Assembly (NCBI GenBank): GCA_027619595.1
Contig: JAQCHP010000030.1
Span: 1 to 41,674, forward strand
Direction: 5' to 3'
Source of the DNA: Planctomycetota bacterium
Lineage (GTDB): Bacteria; Planctomycetota; Planctomycetia; Pirellulales; Pirellulaceae
Length of the DNA: 41,674 nucleotides
Positions within the stretch are counted from its first letter, which is position 1. Each line of letters begins with the position of its first letter. The notes below the pieces were generated by a model. It searched no databases and was not told the origin of the DNA. It saw only the letters and a list, made by a program, of their open reading frames with translations. Shown here in pieces: positions 35,166 through 41,674 of this stretch. A program made the translations under genes and the position numbers.

Positions 35166-36026
35166 CTAGGCGGCTCGACGCGCACCGGGCATTGCTTCCG
35201 GGTTTTCGTTGTCCGGCTGATAGATTCGCAGAGTGGCTGCTGCCGGCACAGCACGTTCCCGCACGAAACCGCGATGACTCGCTTGGATAAAGTTCGCCCA
35301 AATTGCGGCTGGGCCCTCCGGAAAACTCGACTGCAGCTGACGGAGGATTTCATCGGCTCGGTTCCCGCTGCGGAACACCACGCGATACGCATCTTTTAAA
35401 GTGCTGATCTCGCCAGGTGTAAAACCATTGCGACGAAGGCCTATGATGTTCAGGCCGACGATTTGGCTTGTACGACCGTCGACCGTAACGTACGGGAGGA
35501 CATCCTGCGTTACATGAGCCTGACCACCGATCATGGCATAGGCACCAATGCGACAGTGTTGATGCACTGCCGCGGCGCCCGATACGAAACAGGAATTGCC
35601 GACTTCGACGTGTCCCGCCAGCAAAGCATTGTTGGCCATGATTACTTGGTCGCCGAGGCAACAATCGTGTGCAACGTGACTGCCGGCCATCAGATAATTT
35701 CCTTGACCGATGATGGTGTCGTGATCGGGTGACATGGCCCCGTGGATGGTGACGAACTCCCGAATCACATTGTTTCGACCGATAACGAGTCCTCCCGTGG
35801 GGCCCGCGAGTCGCGCGTGTTGTGGGCAATTTCCCAAGGAAGCGCCGTTAAATATCTGAGTACCACTTCCAATGCCCGTTCTGCCACGTAGGACGACATG
35901 GCTGCCGATCACGCACTTCTCCGCCACACGCACTTCTCCCTCAAGAACGCAATACGGTCCGATTTCGACGTTCTCGCCAATTTCGACTTCGGGTGAGAGG
36001 ATGGCAGTGGGATGGATGTGCGACAT
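35166..36026 (-). CDS. lpxA: Acyl-ACP:UDP-N-acetylglucosamine O-acyltransferase
   Basis: LpxA performs the first step of lipid A synthesis, adding a 3-hydroxyacyl chain from ACP to O-3 of UDP-GlcNAc. The 286-residue protein has the hexapeptide beta-helix (HPTAILSPEVEIGENVEIGPYCVL...) and NVIREFVTIHGA. The catalytic base is in SHVAHDC (His120, matching E. coli His125), followed by GLNIIGLRRNGF and the helical C-terminus. ATG at 36026 gives the canonical start (MSHIHPTA), with AAGG upstream. The tail is some 20 residues longer than in E. coli. The usual neighbours (lpxD, fabZ, lpxB) are absent here. Confidence 0.95.
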   Translation of the reverse strand: MSHIHPTAILSPEVEIGENVEIGPYCVLEGEVRVAEKCVIGSHVVLRGRTGIGSGTQIFNGASLGNCPQHARLAGPTGGLVIGRNNVIREFVTIHGAMSPDHDTIIGQGNYLMAGSHVAHDCCLGDQVIMANNALLAGHVEVGNSCFVSGAAAVHQHCRIGAYAMIGGQAHVTQDVLPYVTVDGRTSQIVGLNIIGLRRNGFTPGEISTLKDAYRVVFRSGNRADEILRQLQSSFPEGPAAIWANFIQASHRGFVRERAVPAAATLRIYQPDNENPEAMPGARRAA

Positions 36027-36274
36027 AGGGTGGGCCTTTAAGCGGTCAGGGGTACTTATCCGAACGGGCGGGATAGGTGGATCGATTCGGCGCGGATCGG
36101 CTGACAAGTAGACGAGTTCTACTTGTGCTATCGGTTGTAGTAATTCCCGCAGTTCAGCCGAACATGCCGTAAGCAACGGATTTCTCGGGACGCCGCCCTG
36201 TCACCGGGATCAGTAACCATTATTCTGATGGAATCTTGCAAATATTTTTCTTCAGTACCTAGTGAGTTCGAGCA

Positions 36275-36610
36275 ATGCCTGACTTAGACGCCCTGTACCG
36301 TGACGCCGACCAGCTGAAGGATGAAGGCAAACTGCCAGAAGCAGTCGCCAAACTGGAGGAACTATTGTCCCTCGATAGCACCCATGTGCTAGCGCACCTG
36401 GCGCTCGCAGTATTGTATGGTCGTGTTGGGCAACACGACCTCGCAGTCGAAAAGGGTCGGCGGGCCTGCGAGTTGGAGCCAAAAGAATCGTTTAACTTTA
36501 CCGCCTTGAGCGTCACCTACCAGCGAGCGTGGCAGGCCACGCAACGAATGGAATACATACAATTAGCTGAAGACGCGAAGGCAAGGTCTCATCAACTCGA
36601 AGGCCACTAG
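36275..36610 (+). CDS. Small TPR-repeat protein
   Basis: This 111-residue helical protein has about two to three TPR units (AVAKLEELLSLDSTHVLAHLALAVLYGRVG; AVEKGRRACELEPKESFNFTAL). No signal peptide is present, so it is probably cytoplasmic. TPRs mediate protein contacts; the partner is unknown. It is transcribed away from lpxA, with 248 bases between the two starts. Confidence 0.82.
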   Translation: MPDLDALYRDADQLKDEGKLPEAVAKLEELLSLDSTHVLAHLALAVLYGRVGQHDLAVEKGRRACELEPKESFNFTALSVTYQRAWQATQRMEYIQLAEDAKARSHQLEGH

Positions 36611-36701
36611 GCGAAGCGACATTTTGCGGTTGATTGCACGGGAATTGATTCGGCTATCGACGGGTTCGGTCCATGGCCTTTTTGCGGGTCCAGCAGTACG
36701 A

Positions 36702-36739
36702 TCAAGAACCCTGCTGTGACTCAAGAACCCTGCCGTGAC
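36702..36739. repeat. Tandem 19-bp duplication
   Basis: Units 36702-36720 and 36721-36739 are head-to-tail copies differing at one base (CTGCTG versus CTGCCG). They lie in the 228-base gap after the small TPR gene, where the frr transcript from the other strand also ends. No function is evident. Confidence 0.85.
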
Positions 36740-36838
36740 TTCCGAAGAGTAGTCTGAGCTTCGTTGCCCATCCATGCCGCGACACTTTGCCGGGCCGGGT
36801 GGCGGAACGTCCGAGCGCCCATCACGACAAGCCAGATC

Positions 36839-37399
36839 TTAGTTATCCATTACCTCTTGTTCGCGAGACTTCGCCTGCTCGGTGGCCAGGGCCTCGAACT
36901 TCTTCGTCAGCTCTTGAACCGCTTCCTTGACAGAATCGCACTCGTCCTCTGTCATCGATTTATCTTTTTGTAACTGATCGGCGGCCTTGTTCGCGTCCCG
37001 ACGAACATTTCGGACCGACACCTTGGCCTCTTCCGTCAAGTCCTTGATGCGGGCAACCATTTTTTTGCGAACTTCCGTCGAGAGTGCGGGGATATTCAGC
37101 CGCACAACACGTCCGTCGTTTTGCGGCGTTAGCCCCAAGTCACTGGCGATAATGGCCTTTTCGATATCTTTGATGGTGCTTGGATCGTAGGGGCGAATCA
37201 CGATTTGTGTCGGCTCAGGTGCGCCGACGGAGGCAATTTGCTTCAGCGGCGTGGGCGACCCATAGACATCGACACGAACCGAATCAACGAGCCCCGGATT
37301 TGCCCGCCCAGTGCGGATTCCGGTAAGGCTATGCCGCAAGATATGGATCGCCTTTTTCATGCGTTCTTCGGCGTCGAGTAGAATCTCTTCTGCGCTCAC
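36839..37399 (-). CDS. frr: Ribosome recycling factor
   Basis: RRF splits post-termination ribosomes together with EF-G. The 186-residue protein has the standard length and motifs: LRTGRANP-like (SLTGIRTGRANPGLV), the YGSPTPL loop, and the C-terminal helix with VRRDANKAADQLQKD. The start is GTG at 37399, with GGAG eight bases before it. It follows pyrH with a 43-base gap, in the widely conserved rpsB-tsf-pyrH-frr order. Confidence 0.97.
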   Translation of the reverse strand: MSAEEILLDAEERMKKAIHILRHSLTGIRTGRANPGLVDSVRVDVYGSPTPLKQIASVGAPEPTQIVIRPYDPSTIKDIEKAIIASDLGLTPQNDGRVVRLNIPALSTEVRKKMVARIKDLTEEAKVSVRNVRRDANKAADQLQKDKSMTEDECDSVKEAVQELTKKFEALATEQAKSREQEVMDN

Positions 37400-37442
37400 G
37401 ATAATTTCTCCGAATTCACCTTATGCCCTATCGAGTGACGAG

Positions 37443-38222
37443 CTATTCCACGACGAGATTTTCGTCCATAGGTTTGCTACTAATCAAAGTGCCAATGGTT
37501 TCGCCACGAATTGCCCGTTCGATGTTTCCGTCCACCCGATAGTTGAACACGATGACCGGCAAGTCATGTTCCATGCACTGCGTGATGGCAGTTTGATCCA
37601 TGACGCGCAAGTTCCGTTGATGAAAAACTCGGTAATTTAACTGACGGTAAAGAACTGCATGGGGGTTCTTTTCCGGATCGTCGCTAAACACTCCATCGAC
37701 ACGCGTCGCTTTGAGGACGACGTCGGCTTCAAGTTCTAGCGCACGTTGGGCAGCCGCCGTGTCGGTTGTCACAAAGGGACTGCCAGTTCCGGCAGCCAAG
37801 ATGACCACTCGCCCCTTTTCCAGGTGTCTTTTCGCGCGCCGGCGGATATACGGTTCGGCTACGCCATCCATTCGAATTGCGGTCATCAAGCGAGTATTGG
37901 AGCCGCGGGATTCGAGCGCATCTTGCAGGGCCAAGCCATTGATGACGGTGGCGAGCATGCCCATGTAGTGAGCGGTCGCTTCCTGGATCCGCGAATTGGC
38001 GCCTTTGAATTGGGCTCCCCGTAAGATATTGCCGCCGCCGATCACAACCGCCATCTGGCAACCCGAGCAGCAAGCGCGGTGTACCTGTTCGGCAATCCGC
38101 TCCACCTCCACCATGCTGATGCCACGCTCGCCGCGCGTCGCGAAACTCTCGCCCGATAGTTTCAAAACGACACGCCGAAATCCCTTGCCGTCCGGCCCGG
38201 AATCGGAACTTGGACTTTCCAT
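37443..38222 (-). CDS. pyrH: UMP kinase
   Basis: PyrH phosphorylates UMP to UDP. This 259-residue amino-acid-kinase fold has [20 protein letters not shown], the bacterial UMPK segment [10 protein letters not shown], and [15 protein letters not shown]. Two ATGs occur close together: the one at 38231 is only one base from GGGAGG, whereas the ATG at 38222 is about ten bases from it, so I prefer 38222. The N-terminus carries a short Ser/Pro/Gly extension before the kinase fold. It lies between tsf and frr. Confidence 0.96.
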   Translation of the reverse strand: MESPSSDSGPDGKGFRRVVLKLSGESFATRGERGISMVEVERIAEQVHRACCSGCQMAVVIGGGNILRGAQFKGANSRIQEATAHYMGMLATVINGLALQDALESRGSNTRLMTAIRMDGVAEPYIRRRAKRHLEKGRVVILAAGTGSPFVTTDTAAAQRALELEADVVLKATRVDGVFSDDPEKNPHAVLYRQLNYRVFHQRNLRVMDQTAITQCMEHDLPVIVFNYRVDGNIERAIRGETIGTLISSKPMDENLVVE

Positions 38223-38313
38223 GCGTGACATGCCTCCCCAGGAGTCGTTTCAATTCGGTTGCGCAGCTCAGTTACGCAGCCTAAGGATCGCAATTTGGTC
38301 GGGTATTCGCCGA

Positions 38314-39156
38314 CTAGGCAGGTTCGTTGCCGTCGGTCAATTCCCAATGGACGAACCGTTGGATGGTCAGTTTATTTTGCGTGGCAAAGTCCTTGACGGC
38401 AGTCTTGTTGTCTTTTACGAAAGCTTGTTCTAGTAACACGGTTTCTGCAAAGAAGGTGCGCATCCTACCATCGACCATTTTTTCGATGATCGATTCCGGC
38501 TTTCCGTCGTTTCGTGCTGCGGCTGCTAGAATCTCTCGTTCTTTGGCGATCAACGTGGGGTCTAATTCTTCCGCACGCAATGCCTTGGGACGCATGGCGG
38601 CAATGTGCATGCAAATGTCTCGTGCAGCGGCAGTATTGTCACCTTGTACGCTCAGCAGCACACCGGCGACCGTTCCAGCGTTGTGCGAATATCCAGCGCA
38701 AGGGCCTTCGAGACGGATCAAGCGACCAATATTGAGGATCTCGCGAATACGATTGAATAAATCGTCCTTGACGTCGCCGAGACTCTTGCCAGGCTGGCTG
38801 GGGCAGGGCTGGGCGAGCAATTCTTCGGCCGTCTTGACTCCAGGGGCAGTAGCCAATTGTTGAGCCAAATCGTTTGCAAACTGAATAAATTCTTCGTTTT
38901 GCGTTACGGGCGCACTTTCGCAGCGGAGTTCCACCATGGCACCCGCCGGGGCACTGAGGCTCGCAAAAATGCCCATTCGGCCAAACGCGGTGTCGCGACC
39001 GCTGCGCCGGGATTCGGTCTTTTTCCCTTGCTCCCGCAGCCACTGTTTGGCACCTTCCAGATCGCCGTTCGATTCCTGCAAAGCCTGCTTGCATTCCATC
39101 ATCGGGAGGCCAGTTAGCTCGCGGAGCTGCTTGACAGCCTGTGCGGTAATACTCAT
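38314..39156 (-). CDS. tsf: Translation elongation factor Ts
   Basis: EF-Ts exchanges GDP for GTP on EF-Tu. The 280-residue protein begins with a UBA-like domain (VKQLRELTGLPMMECKQALQE) and a KTESRR linker, followed by two core subdomains with DICMHIAAMRP. GAGGAA before the ATG supports the start. It is shorter than the more common roughly 290-300 residue forms but complete. It sits between rpsB and pyrH. Confidence 0.97.
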   Translation of the reverse strand: MSITAQAVKQLRELTGLPMMECKQALQESNGDLEGAKQWLREQGKKTESRRSGRDTAFGRMGIFASLSAPAGAMVELRCESAPVTQNEEFIQFANDLAQQLATAPGVKTAEELLAQPCPSQPGKSLGDVKDDLFNRIREILNIGRLIRLEGPCAGYSHNAGTVAGVLLSVQGDNTAAARDICMHIAAMRPKALRAEELDPTLIAKEREILAAAARNDGKPESIIEKMVDGRMRTFFAETVLLEQAFVKDNKTAVKDFATQNKLTIQRFVHWELTDGNEPA

Positions 39157-39500
39157 GTCACGATTCCTCTAATCGAATTCAAAAATGTTGTGCTGCAAAT
39201 TTGAACTGCAGCCAGGTAATTGGTGGTCGTTTTTGCCCGTGTTTCCGCGGCCCCGTGTTTCCGCGGCACTCTATCCGTTGGTGTCGATTTCCGTCAGCGT
39301 CGATATTTTGCGTTATGAGTCAGTTCAATCACTGGCAGTTCACTGACTGCCGGCATCTGCCCTATTGTGGGTAGTGCCACTTAACGCGAAATGACTACAG
39401 CCTGTCCGGCACGCGCGTCAACACCACGCTCGCTACGGAAACGCAGCGTGTTGCCAGTTGTTTCGCTAAGTGGGCGTGTCGCTAAGTGACGCTCTTGTGG
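39157..39500. other. rpsB-tsf intergenic region with short repeats
   Basis: These 344 bases are long for this normally tight gene pair. They contain a perfect tandem pair of a 16-base unit (39236-39251 and 39252-39267, beginning CCCGTGTTTCCGCGG) and a 10-base direct repeat TCGCTAAGTG at 39463 and 39479, also with a period of 16. No ORF or terminator was recognised; a promoter for tsf may lie here. Confidence 0.55.
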
Positions 39501-40235
39501 TTATGCGGACCCGGCACGGATGCTGGATTCACTCTTACCTGCACTAGCAGCGGTCACAGAGCCGCCCTCGGCTACCGCGTCGGCCAGATGTCGCACAATG
39601 ATCTCGATCGACCGAATGCCATCGTCGTTTCCGGGGATGGGAAGGTCCACCATGTCCGGGTCGCAATCACTGTCAATCAGCGCTACAGTAGCGATTCCCA
39701 ACGATTGTGCCTCTCGGATCGCGTTTTTTTCCTTGTTAGGATCGACGATCACGAGCACTTCTGGCAAACGCGTGAGGGTTCTCAGGCCATTGAGATTTCG
39801 ATACATCTTGCGGAATTCGCGATTCAGAGCCGACTGCGCCTTCTTGGAATACGAGTCGATTTCCACACCAGCTCGAATCCGCTCTAGTTCCTCAAGTCGT
39901 CCCAATCGGCTACGGATCGTGCGAAAATTTGTCAGGGTTCCGCCTAGCCATCGTTCGCTAACAAACGGCATACGGCAACGGATCGACTCACGCTCGATCG
40001 GCTCGGCCGCCTGACGCTTGGTGCCAACAAAGAGCACCTGACCGCCCGCTGCTGATACTTGCCGCAGATATTTCTTCGCACGCAACAGACCACGGATGGT
40101 CTCTCGTACGTCCAAAATATGGATCAAGTTCTTACGGCCGTAGATATACGGGGCCATCTTCGGGTTCCAGCGACTGGAACGATGTCCGAAATGAACCCCA
40201 GCTTCAATTAGGTCTTGTACCAGTGTCTCTGCCAC
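39501..40235 (-). CDS. rpsB: 30S ribosomal protein S2
   Basis: S2 binds the head-platform junction of the 30S subunit together with S1. The 244-residue protein has [47 protein letters not shown], and [21 protein letters not shown]. The start is GTG at 40235, with GGAGG nine bases upstream. It is the first gene of the translation block and lies 143 bases after the TPR gene stop. Confidence 0.97.
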   Translation of the reverse strand: MAETLVQDLIEAGVHFGHRSSRWNPKMAPYIYGRKNLIHILDVRETIRGLLRAKKYLRQVSAAGGQVLFVGTKRQAAEPIERESIRCRMPFVSERWLGGTLTNFRTIRSRLGRLEELERIRAGVEIDSYSKKAQSALNREFRKMYRNLNGLRTLTRLPEVLVIVDPNKEKNAIREAQSLGIATVALIDSDCDPDMVDLPIPGNDDGIRSIEIIVRHLADAVAEGGSVTAASAGKSESSIRAGSA

Positions 40236-40378
40236 TCAGGCGCACCTCCAGGCGGTGGAATCCGGCCAAATAATGGGTAATTCCACAATCTAGCGATTCG
40301 GAGGCGACGGGTCAATTGGTGGTCCGCCACCTGGGTACATTTCTTGCTACCACAGGCAGGCAGAAGGAGGATGCAACG

Positions 40379-41674
40379 CTATTGACCGACAAATTGAAAC
40401 GATTGGGCTGCGTCCGAGCGAATTCCCAGTTTTTCGAAGGCCACGTCTCGACGACGGTACGATTCTTTGTCGTGGGGATTCCGCCGGATTAGCTCTTCAA
40501 AATCATCTGCGGCGCGGCGGTAGAGCCCCAAATGCAGATAGGCCAAGCCACGGTTCTTGTAGGCGGCGATATAGTCGGGGCGGATTCGAATGGCATCCGA
40601 ATAAGAGTCAATTGCGCGGGAGAATTCTTCGCGTTCCGCATGTACAATGCCCTGCCAAAAATGCCCGCGAGGGTCAGTTGCTTCGGCCGCTTCCCGGAAA
40701 TCGAGGAAGGCCATTTCGCGGTCTCCCAAGCGATACCAGACGATTCCACGGCGTACGACAGCATCCGACGGAGGAGTTCCCTCATTCGCGAGCGACCTTG
40801 ACAACGCGGCCTGTGGGGTACGGATGGCTCGGTTGAACTCGACCAATGCTGCGTCCATATTTCCCAACATACTTTCGGCGATTGCCACATGGTACCCGGC
40901 TCGGGCACGCAGAAAGATATCTTCAGGGTCGAGTTCCATCGCACTGCGACAGTCGGTGATCACTTGCTGGAATTGCTCATCGGCCTCTGGTCCCGTGAGC
41001 TCATGTGCCAAGGCTGAGCGTGACTTGGCCCGCAGCAGGAGCACGTCTTTTAGTTTGATCGGTAGTTCGTCGTCGACTTCTCGAGATTGCGCCTCTTTGC
41101 GGGCCGCTTCTTTGGGGCTCTCGATGTTGACATAACGGTCGAAGAGATCGATGGATTGCCGGTAGTCGTCGAGGATCTTACTAGTAATTCCCTCGGGGTC
41201 GTCGGAGTCACGGGCTGCACGCGATTGCAGGGTTTGGCCAAGTTCGGCCAGGAATTTGGAATTGTCGGGGGCGTACTCGACCGCTTTTTGTAGGTCAATT
41301 ACACCGTAGTCCACATTTCCCAACGCTAAATTAACGGTTCCTCGCTCGTAATAGCTTTCGGCATGGTCGTTGCGCAATTCTACGGCGGCATCCAAGTGAT
41401 CCAAGGCGTCTCGCATTTCTTCCATGCCGTCCGAGACCTGATTTCTTGCTTGTTGGCGTGCAAATTCTGCGAGTCCCTTACCGACTTGGAACAGGTATTC
41501 GGGATTATTCGGGTCGATCGATGTGGCCTCTTTCAGTTGTTCGATTGCGGCGGATGGATCTTCGCCAACTTTGAGCATGATTTCGCCGACCCGCGCGAAT
41601 TCGCGAGCCCGCGTAGCTGCGTCGGACCGGCTCGCGAAAAGTTGCGCATTGGCGGCATAACGCAGCGCGTTTTC
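40379..41674 (-). CDS. TPR-repeat protein, N-terminus beyond the window edge
   Basis: The frame is open through the right edge of the window (E-N-A-L-R-Y... before the first Met at 41578), so at least 431 residues are encoded and the true start lies outside. The protein is made of TPR-like repeats (AIEQLKEATSIDPNNPEYLFQVGKGLAEF; LDAAVELRNDHAESYYERG; AIDSYSDAIRIRPDYIAAYKNRGLAYLHLG), which fold as helical pairs for protein binding. The stop precedes rpsB by 143 bases on the same strand. The partner and location are unknown. Confidence 0.88.
   Translation of the reverse strand, partial: ENALRYAANAQLFASRSDAATRAREFARVGEIMLKVGEDPSAAIEQLKEATSIDPNNPEYLFQVGKGLAEFARQQARNQVSDGMEEMRDALDHLDAAVELRNDHAESYYERGTVNLALGNVDYGVIDLQKAVEYAPDNSKFLAELGQTLQSRAARDSDDPEGITSKILDDYRQSIDLFDRYVNIESPKEAARKEAQSREVDDELPIKLKDVLLLRAKSRSALAHELTGPEADEQFQQVITDCRSAMELDPEDIFLRARAGYHVAIAESMLGNMDAALVEFNRAIRTPQAALSRSLANEGTPPSDAVVRRGIVWYRLGDREMAFLDFREAAEATDPRGHFWQGIVHAEREEFSRAIDSYSDAIRIRPDYIAAYKNRGLAYLHLGLYRRAADDFEELIRRNPHDKESYRRRDVAFEKLGIRSDAAQSFQFVGQ

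Overview
The window reads as chromosomal DNA of a planctomycete, probably a member of the Pirellulales. The supporting features are a DUF1559-type prepilin-like protein, a PEP-CTERM protein with a spondin-like domain, an lpxA gene (so an outer membrane with lipid A), long TPR proteins, GTG/TTG starts, and a SecA-like/HlyD/M50 gene trio whose closest parallels, as I recall, are in planctomycete genomes. The placement is inferred from gene content; no marker phylogeny was possible.

Layout. (1) 214-6333, plus strand: three tightly coupled genes encode a shortened SecA-like ATPase, an inner-membrane HlyD-type adaptor with GAF-like N-terminal domains, and a PqqD-like/site-2-protease (M50)/HlyD fusion. 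This looks like a dedicated export or peptide-processing machine and is the best candidate for a poorly described system. (2) 6346-9115: a DUF1559 prepilin-like gene on the minus strand and a single-pass membrane protein on the plus strand whose start codon is unclear. (3) 9181-26139, minus strand: a 14-gene exopolysaccharide or O-antigen-like cluster. In transcription order it holds a Wza-like export lipoprotein, a secreted Pro/Ser/Thr-rich protein, a membrane-anchored epimerase, a heparinase II/III-like protein, two GT4 glycosyltransferases, a PglC-like phosphoglycosyl transferase, a NeuD-like acyltransferase, an acyl carrier protein, a FabG-like reductase, a second NeuD-like acyltransferase, WecB, WecC, and a two-domain oxidoreductase. 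WecB and WecC imply ManNAcA-type sugars. The ACP and reductase between two hexapeptide acyltransferases suggest an ACP-delivered (hydroxy)acyl decoration. No flippase, polymerase or chain-length kinase is present in the window.

(4) 26511-33372, plus strand: a 1458-residue membrane-anchored TPR protein transcribed divergently from the export lipoprotein, a small conserved-looking protein, a NifS/IscS-type cysteine desulfurase, and a 60-residue membrane protein. (5) 33722-36610: the spondin/PEP-CTERM protein with its own terminator, lpxA, and a small TPR protein. (6) 36839-41674, minus strand: the classic translation block rpsB-tsf-pyrH-frr, preceded by a TPR protein that runs off the right edge.

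I found no tRNA, rRNA, CRISPR array, insertion sequence or phage gene. Structured non-coding elements include a perfect 20-bp inverted repeat at the 3' end of the two-domain oxidoreductase gene, a 24-bp perfect palindrome in the divergent region at 26.4 kb, a likely terminator after the PEP-CTERM gene, and two short tandem duplications.
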